DNA of 64,000 bases from assembly GCA_038496445.1 (NCBI GenBank), contig JALMLS010000480.1, forward strand, positions 124,001 to 188,000, written 5' to 3'. The stretch comes from Trichosphaerium sp. ATCC 40318. Its lineage: Eukaryota > Discosea > Flabellinia > Trichosidae. Both the position numbers and the translations under genes were made by a program. The notes under the pieces were generated by a model that searched no databases, was not told the origin of the DNA, and saw nothing but the letters and a program-made list of their open reading frames with translations. Below, piece after piece: positions 34,801 to 44,992 of this stretch; the first letter of the stretch is position 1, and each line of letters opens with the position of its first letter.

Positions 34801-36009
34801 AAAGTTTGGATTAGCACAACGCTCTCCATTCTCAATTCTTGATTTATCTAAGAATATCATTGTTGACTTAGCTCCGGCTACACGTAGGGTTGGCATAACG
34901 ACTCTACAGAGAATGTGAGAAAGAATTAAAGAAATAAACCAAAAATAAATTGTAAAGTTAGAAAACGTACGTAAAGTCTTTGTCATCGCCAGTGAGAACA
35001 GGTAAGACACGTCTATTGTTTAGAGGAAGTGTAACGTCTCCGTTTGTATAACTGACTAGAAGAAAAAGTTAGCTACTTTTGCTGTACTGCCTGCCGTATC
35101 CAAAAATAAAACGGTTTTTTTAATTTTAGTTGAAGCACGCGTACGGAGCATCCAATCATCTGCCTCCGTTACTTCAGCAGCCTCTCTAGCTCTGGTGAGA
35201 CCAAATGGTGAGAAAACGAAAGAAATCGATGGATCTGCTATGAAGCCTTCCATGAGAGATCTAACCACTGAGACAGTGTATTGATCATCTTTGATTATAA
35301 ATTTGAAAGAGAGCTCCACGGTACGATTCACTCCGTCTGTGCCAAGCTTATTGAACTACAGAAAAACTATAGTTAGTTATTGTGGTGTTTAAAACCGATA
35401 ACGATGGAGGGAAAAAGTCTTGGGTAGTATCAGAAAATGTAAATAAAAAAATCGGTAATTGTATTTTTACGAAAAAAAAAAAATAACAGGCCTAGTTTCT
35501 CGTTTGAATGGCCTTGGGTTTTCTTTCCAAATTTATGTGGTACAGGAGACATTTGTGTTTTACAGAAATAAATAAAAAAAATTAAAGCGTTATTTACCCT
35601 GATAGGATTATCCTTCATCCATTCTTCAAACCATTCAATACCTTCACTAGCATCGAACGTCAAAATAAAAAAAGACAAATATCCAGGAACAACAAGAATG
35701 GTTTCCCTTAAAAACTCGATGAAACACGCTTACACTATTTGTCTTCCAGTAGATTGAAAGGCTGACCCATTAATCGGAGCAGTAACGCCTTATTTCAAAA
35801 AATAAGCTAAACTTCAAAATACTAAAAAAATACAGCACGGCAAAGCCACGCCACCTGACACGTGATAGAAATGATCAAAATATTAGTCCCGTTTAGATGG
35901 GGGTCTTACCAATGTTAATCTCTCTTTTTTCAATAAGAACTTGACTCAATACCAATGTACTAGCGCTAAACGCTAAAATAAACAGAACAATCACGTGATT
36001 ATTTGCCAT
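31888..36009 (-). CDS. Class C (GABA-B-like) G-protein coupled receptor 2
   Basis: Minus strand from ATG 36009, signal peptide MANNHVIVLFILAFSAS. The ligand-binding half reads GIEWFEEWMKDNPIR, NRTVELSFKFIIKDDQYTVS, ISFVFSPFGLTRAREAAEV, PTLRVAGAKSTMIFLDKS, DPDVWMYCDTSTNDANW and YTPRAYIGRVG. It aligns almost block for block with receptor 1. The membrane half reads HWTEYFVAILAVIFIISSIFW, PAFMYLILFGSIVIYASVF, TCTLRPWLVDIGFILLFAPF, FFAK and ISNLEVLSWVG. After a short-intron region it continues with GVLLLIGAVIAFRVRNIPLQ, YNVIFFAIICVAIYAPEMNRF, FALFTIFLMLGAG and ALAINALFIVK. A Gln/Thr-rich tail ends at 31888. The orientation is opposite to receptor 1, with a surface glycoprotein gene between them, consistent with an old inverted duplication. 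It is functional by reading frame. Confidence 0.85.
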
Positions 36010-36718
36010 GTTTTTTTAAGACCAAACTACTACGACTTTGTGAGTAACCAAAGAAACTTTTTTATGGAAGGATAGTACAAAAAAAAAAGAAGCGTTTCAA
36101 AATTAACCTACTGTGAATCTAAGTCCGGTGCTTTAATTTTCTAATGTTCGCATAAATAAAAACTCCAGCAAGGACACTTAAACTTTGCAGTTAAGGAAGG
36201 AGCCAGCTGTCGCGTGCCCTTCGATGGCGTCCAGGCCGATTCGTTTTAGCTTCAGGAAGATACCTAATACACGTAAAACAACGTAACACTACTTTAAGCC
36301 TAATGAACCGTAGCCGAGCTCAAAACTGCTATTGGATTGCCACTTGGGTTTTGTTTTCGCCCATTAGTACCTGTTGAAGGTGCGAAGGTGTTATACGTGT
36401 CATAATACGCTTACTGTTAAACCAAAGCGGGATCACTTAGAAGTATACCTATTAGCGCTATTGCGCGTTGTAAGTCATGTTACGCTTATATTAACAAGTT
36501 ACGTCGTAAAATCGGTTAATAATCTCATTTATATGACACTTTGTGTCTGAAACAGCTCTCCTTTGACTGCTTGATCGCTCACACCTATATATAAAAAAAA
36601 ACACGGCGTACAGACGTTTTTTTGTACAAGCGCGTTTAAAACGTAGCCAAAGCGACCCAAATGATTTGTATGATACTGAACTAACGTTATATAAGGTTAT
36701 GTTATTTTTCTGAAGGCA
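36010..36718. other. Intergenic region upstream of two divergent genes
   Basis: No clear exon. The first exon of the SEC23-like gene (with the first half of its zinc finger) may lie here but was not found. One CACGTG at 35993 is within the start of receptor 2. Confidence 0.35.
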
Positions 36719-39700
36719 CATGGCACTGTTCGTTATGTGGAGAACGCAACATTCCTCAAACACGTGAAAACAGGTACAGTTTTTTGATCAGGAATTATAA
36801 GTTTCTAAGTTCGATAAAAAAAAACCGACACAAAACCATCCCTAGTGTTGCACTATTGCTTTAAAACGAATGACAATATTCGTTTTGTTATTGAAGCGAA
36901 TTTCTTTAAATTATTTAAACAGTGCTCTGAGAGAGGGGCTTATGAAGAATTGAGTTTTGGTTTTTTTGAACAAAAGAGAAAATTTTTATTTTGTTTTTCG
37001 CTTTTTCTCTTTTCTCTACTCACTCTTACATGATACTTTATTAGATATACAAGTTCTATTGATTTATCAAATCTACCAGAGCTTCAGTACAACTTTGTAG
37101 AATACTCAGCGGATGAGAAAAACGAAAAAAATCAAAGTCCTGATGAGCAAATTGAGCTTCACACAGGAGACATACCTATAATCATTGCACTCTTGGATAG
37201 GACAATGCCTAAACCATGGTTGAAAGCGTGTACAGATGCCCTTATAGAAGGGTTAAAAGGTTAGTAAAACAAGACTACGCAAGCGCATAAATCTTGCTTT
37301 CTGGAAATCTGTTGACTGTTTGCACTTAGTTTTACCACCAACTTGTCTTTTTGGCCTTGTATCGTTTGGTAAGGTTGTAGGAATACATGACTTGCGATCT
37401 TCTGTACCGATGGTACATGTACGTTCTGTTGAGAGCTCAGTTTTTAAACAACTTGATCGGCTTTTTGACAAACGATTAGGAACTCAGTGTACCAGAAGAA
37501 GGTAATCTATCTGTTCCTATTGATGATGTTTTACCTTTATGTGATTTTCTTGTACCTGTTGGTGATCATCTTGATGAGATAATATCATCATTGAACTCTC
37601 TTGAGTGTTTACCATTAGAAAACAAACATGAAAGAGGATTTGGTTCAGCTGTTTCTGGTTTAACTGATTATTTATCTGTCTATGAAGATGTACTAAATGG
37701 TATGCTTCTTAAACTCCTCTGAAATGGATGGACTTAACGATTGGATAAGCGCTATATAGCTGAGAGTGCTACATAGTTGTTTAAGAATCCAACACAGTTC
37801 GCTTGTCAAGTGCTTTTTTTCCTATTTTTTTCTTGTTTTTTGTTCTAATATTTCGATTAGTGCGTATCTTGGCTTTTCCTTGTGGTGCTCCAAACCATGG
37901 GATTGGATCTATACGAACAATTGAGGATATAAAAAGTGATTATCCTGTCCTACCACAACCAAACTCGTTTTACAAGTACAACCTTTATCTTTTTGTTTAT
38001 CATTTTGCTTCAAACTTTTTATGTACCTTCTTCTCTTCCTAAAATAACTGTCTGACTAGAGAATTATCAAATCGTATCGTTAGTGTTGGTGCAACTTTTG
38101 ATGTATTTGCAGTACACTGTAATCCTTTGGGACTTGCCAATTTTTATCCTCTTGTAAAAAACACATGTACGTTGGTTTTCTTTAGTGTTTGAGTGGTTAT
38201 GAACCTTCTGGGTTGTATACAGTCTCTAGACTGATATTATAGTTTATGTATCATTGGATGTTCTATTAATATGCTCTAGGTGGTGTATTGAATCTGTACA
38301 AAGATGATGTTGACTCACAAAAGAAAACGCTTATTTCAGATGTAAAACACTTTCTTGAAGAAATACTATGCTTTAATGGCGTAATGCGTATCAGAACATC
38401 GGATAATGTTAAGGTACATACATTTCTAAAACCTTGCTACATTGATTTTTTGCTACTAACACATGACGAACCTTCAAAAGTACTGGTTGTTTTCCTAACT
38501 TTTTATTTCAGGTTAGTTCTGTTTATGGTCATCTTGTGCCTTTTCCAGAGCATGATAATCTTTATAGAGTTCAAGGATGTGACCCTTCTAAGGTATGTAA
38601 TACTGATACCTATTTGTGTAAGATAGTTAAGTAATTAATATTGTAGTGCTTTTCAGTACAACTTGACTATGTCGATGCTGATGGTATTAGAAAAGGAAAT
38701 CATAATGTTCCAGTTATACAACTTGCTTTTGCTTATACATACTTACCACCTCTTACAAATACTAAAAAAGAACGTTTCAGATTACATAAACGTGTCAGGT
38801 ACGTAATAACACACCCTCATGGCATCAACACTAAAAAGGAAAAAACTTGCAAAAAAAAACCTTGTTGTTCGGTTTCTTGACTTTTTTTTGACTGATCCTG
38901 ACTGTTTAGGGTATACACATTTGCTACCGAAGTAGCTTTAAATGCATCACAAGCTTTAACACTGAGAAGCGCTATAGATATTGATGTAATGTTCGCTCTT
39001 TTAGTTAACAAGTTGGAACGTATTTGCATATCTCAAGGTATTGAAGAAGCTCGCCAAGCCCTTATAGAATGGATAAAACGTTTGCTACCAACAACCAGAA
39101 AAGTTGCCAACTTGGTTCACTTGCCTGTATTAGTATCAGCGCTATTGGGATCAAAGCTTTTTGGAAGGAACGAAAACATTGATAATGAGACTTCTATTGA
39201 TCTTTGGGTAGCACACTCTCATAAGGCAACTGGTTTTGGACCTAGTACTCTGAGAGGTTTGTATGTTCCTGGTGTTTGGAAGCTTGATGATTTTAACACA
39301 CAAATGACACGTGGTACACGTGTTTCTTATACTAGAAAGGAACTTGCTGATGACAACAAGATTTACATAATTGTTGAACATAGGGTACGCATTGCGTAAA
39401 CAAGATTTTTTTGTTTGTCTCTTTTTTGTAACCTGTCAGATTTTGACAACTCAGATTTCCCTTGGTATAATACTAATATTTGTGTGTATCTTTTTTATAC
39501 ATCATTTGTCTTTTAGCAAATGGATGCTATGAGTTTTGCTCTGCCAAAACTTTTTTTCTTGCTTTTTTCTTGTTTTCACACCTTTTTGAACTTTTGCTTC
39601 TGTTTATGTGCTTAATACTAAGTTTACTTGTAAGGTTGCAACTATATTTTGCCGTGGAGAATGTGATGTTTGGCCACCACCTGAAGGAACTCCTTTTTTA

Positions 39701-39859
39701 AGTCAACTGAACCACTTGAAACATTATAACCCTTTTGATATTGAAATACGTGTTCTTGGTGATGATGAAGAATCTTTGACTGTACTAAAAAATATTGATG
39801 AGAGTGTTAAGCTTCATGAAGAAAGATATATAATGTTCTTGCAGCAGCTAGAACTTTGA
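36719..39859 (+). CDS. Divergent SEC23-type COPII coat protein
   Basis: A multi-exon gene. The first exon seen ends WHCSLCGERNIPQTREN, one zinc-binding CxxC of the SEC23/24 zinc finger (the partner pair is not found upstream). The next exon reads YTSSIDLSNLPELQYNFVEY. The trunk domain is clear: IPIIIALLDRTMPKPWLK, VLPPTCLFGLVSFGKVVGIH, FLVPVGDHLDEIISSL and RILAFPCGAPNHGIGSI. VSVGATFDVFAVHCNPLGL and the helical part IEEARQALIEWIKRLLPTT follow. The end (about 39.2-39.86 kb) is a gelsolin-like C-terminal region. SEC23 activates the Sar1 GTPase and helps build the COPII coat on the endoplasmic reticulum. Because the sequence is very divergent, this may be a second, specialised paralogue. An intron of 257 bases sits after the zinc finger. 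A truncated copy lies at 16.44 kb. Confidence 0.75.
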
Positions 39860-40278
39860 TATTAATAACTCAATGTAATAAAAGTGACAAGAAAATAGTT
39901 ACAGTTTTTAGTACTACTTCAATTCTTGTTCCATGCTATGTGATAGACACATTTTGATCCTTTTATGTAATCGCTCTAAAACTGATACTTATTCTATTAA
40001 AGAGGATAGATATGCGTCCGACTGAGGAAAACACTAGTGTTCTACCAAAATACACCCTCCAAAAAACAGTTTTGATACCAAATTCCTTTGCCGTCTTCCA
40101 CACTCCTGTTTGCGTTCTGCGCTAACGTTCCACCTATGCAATGTACTGGTGTTGATGTTATTTTTTTGAGATTGTCGCAGAAATCTGAAGTACTGGCTAT
40201 ATTTTATTGCTTCTTTATCATTTATTGCTTTATTCGTCATCTGAGTATAAAGGCTCATACTCAGACTCTCTCCACTTT
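39860..40278. other. Convergent 3' flank
   Basis: Space between the stop of the SEC23-like gene (+) and the stop of the F-box/MORN-like gene (-). No gene found. Confidence 0.4.
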
Positions 40279-41046
40279 CTACAACAAGGACCTAAATTCC
40301 CTTGATTTGGAAAAAAAAGCACGTGTCAGAAAAACAATCATCAAGAAAAAAAAAGTCTTTGACATACTTGGTGTTGTTTCGTTATTGCTCTCTTCGTTGC
40401 ATCCAAAATCATCATCTTCATCATTTGATGAACTTAATACATCATCTTCTTTATTCTTATTAAACATGGACATCAAAACCTTTTTGCTACTTCTTGTTGA
40501 TGTCTTTAAAGATAATTTTTTTTTTGTTGAAGCTAACTTAAAATCACCAACCAACTTATCATCTTTATACAACCAGTGATACTTTATTTTCCCTTCCTTT
40601 GTTCTCTCAGTATACTCACCATTCATTTTATCATCTACACAATGGTACAGACATTTTAACTCACCAGTAGGGTAGTACGTCAACACTCTTCCAACAGCTT
40701 TTCCGTTAACAAAATTCTGTTTTTTTGAGATTGTTTTATCCCTTCTGAAGCAATACCATACGCCATCCTTCTCTAGGAACGTATTAAATCGTGATGCAGC
40801 GCTCAAATGACATAATTGAGGCCATAAAAGGTACAACTACGCCAAAGTTAATAAAAGACGTTATTTTATCGTTTTTATGCTTGAACCTCTTTGTCCGTGG
40901 TGTAAATTTTATGTTGAAGCTCTATTGGTAGGTACAAAAGGCTAAACGCTTTATTTCAATTAAACAATGCTTTTGGTGTTATTGTACCTCTTGATAACGT
41001 CTATTGGTAGTGAATTTGTGCGTTTTGGTTCTTCTGTGCCACTCAT
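40279..41046 (-). CDS. F-box protein with MORN-2-like repeats
   Basis: Three exons on the minus strand. Exon 1 starts at 41046 (MSGTEEPKRTNSLPIDVIK). Exon 2 gives SLLYLPIELQHKIYTTDKE. Exon 3 begins LYLLWPQLCHLSAASRFNTF. Together these make an F-box (LPIEL ... LCHLSAASRF) followed by EKDGVWYCFRRDK. The next part has short strands with the repeat form G-x-x-x-Y-Y-x-x-G-x-L: VGRVLTYYPTGELKCLY, MNGEYTERTKEGKIKYHW and KLVGDF. This is typical of MORN-2 / YwqK-like repeats. A Lys-rich stretch and an acidic low-complexity run (NDEDDDFG) follow. The C-terminal end is uncertain; a small terminal intron may exist. It is a probable SCF substrate receptor with repeats as the recognition part. Confidence 0.7.
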
Positions 41047-41447
41047 GTTGTTTTGAATGAAAGTCTCGAAAAGTCTTTAACTTTGAACGTTTTCTTTGCA
41101 TACTTTCTTTGACCTTACGCTATAACTTCCTTGCCAGCTATCCTTTGTAACCATGCGAATGTAGAGCGTAGTAAAAGGAGCTTGGTGCCTTTTATTACGT
41201 GTTCTAGAGCCTTGATAGTGCCTACCAGCACGAATTTGTTTTAAACTACGCCAACGAGTGTAAGTGTATCTCAGATGTTCTCTATTCCCTTCACATTACA
41301 CGTAGTTCGTTGTAAATAAGGAAATGACGCTGAACGACTTTTTGATTCGCTGAAAAAAAACGTTTCATTTCAGTTTTTTGTTCCCTTAAACGGTAATCAG
41401 TAACTACTTAATATATTACTTTCTAGTTACGACAATAACAACACAAC
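41047..41447. other. Divergent promoter region
   Basis: Between the F-box/MORN-like gene (-) and the coiled-coil gene (+). No exon. The leader before 41448 is A-rich (caataacaacacaac). Confidence 0.3.
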
Positions 41448-42218
41448 ATGGAATACAGCAATAGACAACAAATGGAGAAGCGATTAGCGTTAATGGAAAG
41501 CCGTGTAGCCTATGCAACTGAACAGTCTCAACGCATTTTGCACATGTTCGAGAAAACAACAAAACGAGCATTTGAGCATGAAGTTGACCTTCTTAAGCTC
41601 AAGTACAAACGTTCTCTTCAACTTGAAGAAAAATATCAAGAGGACCAATTAGCTATTTCAACGACAGCAGATAGAGCTGAAATACAGAAGTTGAAGGAGA
41701 TTTTGGGTGTAAGTTTTTCTTTTTTCAGTGGGTGTTTCTTTTTTTAGACTTTTTTTTCGTAATCTTCTGAGATTTAATCTTTGTTGTAGGTTAACATTGA
41801 GTATGATAATACACACTAAAATACAGCTAGTACTCCATAGTTAACTTTGTTTTAGAGAAGAGATATACTGTGATGCAGTTATGCATCATAGAGTCTTCAC
41901 AAATAAAGTTATTCGTTCTACTTTTGATAATAGAGAAATGTACTCTATTGATACTAGTAACATAGAGCTAGGTTATGAGATACCTCCGTACGTTTGCAAC
42001 TGTTTGTTTTATGTTAATGTGTTCTATGATACAGGAATAAGATATTGGGCGTACCTCATGCAGTATATCCAAGTGACCCAAAGTATCTTGAAAAAGAACT
42101 TTTCTTGTACGTTATAAACACTTCAGTAGACACTTCATCTTTACTGAGTATATACTATTGTAGGAACTTACAATCGTTCCGTGATCGTGCAATTGTTCTT
42201 GAAACAAGAATGGAGTAA
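41448..42218 (+). CDS. Coiled-coil protein of unknown function
   Basis: Starts MEYSNRQQMEKRLALMESR. Exon 1 is a continuous heptad-like helix (FEHEVDLLKLKYKRSLQLEE, then EDQLAISTTADRAEIQKLKE), a coiled coil of about 85 residues. After an intron region at 41.71-41.86 kb, later exons read EIYCDAVMHHRVFTNKVIRS, NREMYSIDTSNIELGYEIPP, KILGVPHAVYPSDPKYLEKE and FRDRAIVLETRME, ending at 42218. These parts are well-formed globular sequence but match no domain I know. Phase at the second junction is not fully resolved. Confidence 0.6.
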
Positions 42219-42739
42219 AATGACATAGATGTAATGCCAATAACACGTGGCTAAAAGCAAATAAAAAGTTGTAGTAAAATGTTGTACCTCAGTTGTTGTA
42301 TTGTTTAAGTACTCGATTATAGGCTTTGTAACTTCTGACAATGCAAGATAGAATAATAGGCAAAGCCATTTAGATTGTTTTAACACCAGGTGGTTGCATT
42401 ATAAACACGTGAACACCCTTCCGTAGAGATAGTATTCTTTGAACCGAACGAAAAAATATTACTTATGAAATACGACAAAGCCGAATACACCGTTTACTTA
42501 TCTCAGTATGTAGCAAAGCGGTCATCATGAGCATCACCTCAAGCACAGCGCGCATCATTGAGTTTGACAGGCAATATACAACGAACAAATTTTTTTCGAG
42601 AAATCCGTGGACCGCCCTTGCGCAAAGTCAACTTAACGCCTTTTCGTTGAAATTAGCAATTATTTTCTGGGTCCACTCAATTGGCAGCCTAAGCGATCAG
42701 AGTCGCGTGATTTTTAGTATCTGGTGTTTTACAAAAGAG
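42219..42739. other. Intergenic region upstream of LRR gene B
   Basis: An open frame runs from 42527 into the LRR gene, but the paralogues begin at the Met at 42740, so I treat this as leader. CACGTG at about 42243 and 42405. No other gene. Confidence 0.4.
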
Positions 42740-44149
42740 ATGAACGAAAACAGCGCATTCTTTGATGAGATACCTGTAGAAATCATTGTTCACGTTCTAC
42801 AGTTCGTTTCAATGTTATCTATGCATTCAGTCGTGGGAACATCTAAATTACTTGAGAACATCGCTAAACAGTACCTTGGTTATGTAAATAGGAGAAATAT
42901 TGTTCTAGAGACGGAAGCAAAGCTGCAAAAACTTTTTAAAGAAGCACCTCATCTCATCAAAGAACATACGTTTTTTATCAAGTTTTCTATTCAACAAAAG
43001 CATCTACAGTACCTACAAGGTGTGTATGCACTTGTCTTTCATAAAGGGTTTGGTAAAATAGACTTTACTGGCTTGAATATCGTTGACGGAATATACTTTC
43101 GATACTATAAGTCAATCAAGGACAGACATCTTAAACAGCTTGCTGGAATTAACAGAATTTATTTAGCTCGTTCCAGTGTTAAAGATGAAGGCATTAGAGC
43201 ATTGGCTGGTGTTCATTCAATTGACATATCGTACTGTCAAGTAACAGATGAAGGTGTTAAAGCATTGGCTGGAGTTCATACAATAAACTTGGGGTGTTGT
43301 TACAAAGTTACAGATAAGGGTGTTACAGCGTTAGCTGGAGTTCATACTATTGACTTACATCGTTGTATTGTTACAGATGAAGGTGTTAAAGCGTTAGCTG
43401 GAGTTCATACAATTGACATATCGTACTGTCAAGTAACAGATGAAGGTGTTAAAGCATTAGCTGGAGTTCATAAAATAAACTTGGGGTGTTGTCATAGAAT
43501 TACAGATAAGGGTGTTAAAGCATTAACTGGAGTTCATACAATTGAATTACATTGTTGTAATGTTACAGATGAAGGTGTTAAAGCATTAGCTGGAGTTCAT
43601 ACAATTTACTTAAATTATTGTAACGTTGCAGATGAAAGTGTTAAAGCTTTAGCTGGAGTTCATACTATTGATCTATCTAATACTGCAGTTACTGATGAAG
43701 GTGTTAAAGCTTTAGGTGGAGTTCATACTATATCCCTTAGCTCAACTGCAGTTTCTGATGAAGGTATTAAAGCACTGTCAGGAGTACATTCAATTGGTCT
43801 TTTCAACACTAAAGTCACAGACAATGGTGTTAAAGCATTGGCTGGTGTTCACTTGATTAATTTATATAACTGTAATGTGACGGATGAAGGTGTTAAAGCT
43901 TTAGCTGGAGTTCATACCATTAGTCTATCTAATACTGCAGTAACAGATGAAGGTTTAAAAGCATTGAAAGGAGTTCATATTATTAATGTTACCAACTGTC
44001 CTGGTGTTACAGATAAGTGTGTTAAATCACTAGTCGATGATGGGACAATAGATATCTCGAATACACCTCAAAGAAATATTACAGCTGAATTAATGCAATC
44101 GTTTAATATTAATCCAGACTTCAGCTTGCTATTTGTTAATACGTTGTAA
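42740..44149 (+). CDS. F-box leucine-rich-repeat protein B
   Basis: A single exon of 469 residues from the ATG at 42740, chosen because paralogues A and C start with the same MNxNSAFFDEIPVE. Residues 5-45 are the F-box. From about 150 onward there are roughly fourteen short LRR units (VTDEGVKALAGVHTINLGC, and variants with CC or SNT), the longest array of the three. One pair of units (IDISYCQVTDEGVKALAGVH) occurs twice and shows near-identical DNA, suggesting recent internal duplication. Repeats near the end lose the consensus. Likely SCF substrate receptor. Confidence 0.9.
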   Translation: MNENSAFFDEIPVEIIVHVLQFVSMLSMHSVVGTSKLLENIAKQYLGYVNRRNIVLETEAKLQKLFKEAPHLIKEHTFFIKFSIQQKHLQYLQGVYALVFHKGFGKIDFTGLNIVDGIYFRYYKSIKDRHLKQLAGINRIYLARSSVKDEGIRALAGVHSIDISYCQVTDEGVKALAGVHTINLGCCYKVTDKGVTALAGVHTIDLHRCIVTDEGVKALAGVHTIDISYCQVTDEGVKALAGVHKINLGCCHRITDKGVKALTGVHTIELHCCNVTDEGVKALAGVHTIYLNYCNVADESVKALAGVHTIDLSNTAVTDEGVKALGGVHTISLSSTAVSDEGIKALSGVHSIGLFNTKVTDNGVKALAGVHLINLYNCNVTDEGVKALAGVHTISLSNTAVTDEGLKALKGVHIINVTNCPGVTDKCVKSLVDDGTIDISNTPQRNITAELMQSFNINPDFSLLFVNTL

Positions 44150-44203
44150 ACTATATGTGTTAATTTCACTGCCTAGAATAAACAAAGAACCTTTAGTTGC
44201 ACT

Positions 44204-44500
44204 ATGAGTTTAACACTGGCACTTGTTTTCTTTATATTTAGTGGTTGTATATCTATGACCTCTATCCAAGGTTAAAACTGAGTACACTCTCACTTAATTT
44301 TGAGTAAACGATTGGGTCATAGTAGCGCTGACCTTTTTGTATCCTTAGAGGATGTCTTTTTAGCTGTTTCAAAGCAGGGTAATGAAGTACTTGTATTCAA
44401 CATTATGTCACATTCTGTCAAGCACATTTACCACAGAAAAGAAATAGGACTGCCAGGCGATTTGTCACCACCATTGTTCAATTTAACAATCACGTAGACT
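44204..44500 (+). pseudogene. Signal-peptide stub and propeller fragment
   Basis: A short frame (44204-44275) reads MSLTLALVFFIFSGCISM, like a signal peptide without a mature part. Just downstream is SSADLFVSLEDVFLAVSK with NEVLVFNIMS, which resembles the propeller strands of the 5.5-8.4 kb gene (DDVLILSTTLKIWYF). No full gene can be built, so this looks like debris of that family. Confidence 0.4.
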
Positions 44501-44728
44501 TTGTACTTGGCGTGAGTATGTAGTACATGTTAAGCAAAAATGTTTTTGTTACATGCATAGCACCTATTATTCGAGCTATGAAGGATGAAAAAGATGTACT
44601 AAGGTTATGAGTAATGAACTATTAAATGAACTATTAAAGACTTCAATTGTGTAGTGTCAAGGTTAATTATAGTATGGTCCACCAAACTCTTGGAATGAGA
44701 CATCTTCGGTAACATTGACTACAAGCAT

Positions 44729-44944
44729 TTAAACAAACGTATTGGGTTCTGGAATATTAGCAAAGTTTTTTCGAATAAATATGGAGAAGCCAAATTTGGT
44801 CAGTGAGTAAAGCGGATAAGTTAAAATCTGGAAATGTTCAGAAAGTATGATGACACCATCAATAAATATATTTACCACATAATCTTCCGAGTCAAGATTA
44901 GCAAATAAAGTCAAACTTTTCTCGAAAACCGCGAACCTAAACAT
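44729..44944 (-). pseudogene. Fragment of a degenerate oxygenase domain
   Basis: The minus strand reads TLFANLDSEDYVVNIFIDG, which matches the core HNLDVESSDYTVNICLG of the 5.5-8.4 kb gene. No flanking oxygenase or F-box exons are present, so it is a broken relic. It lies just upstream of, and opposite to, the intact oxygenase/F-box/RhoGEF gene. Confidence 0.5.
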
Positions 44945-44992
44945 CTCACGTGTTAACTTGTCAAAAACAGATCTAAACTTGCAGCAAAAACA

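Noticed and set aside
42527-42739. Upstream in-frame extension of F-box LRR gene B.
   Set aside because: Both paralogues begin at the later Met with the same residues, and the extension has no recognisable domain.
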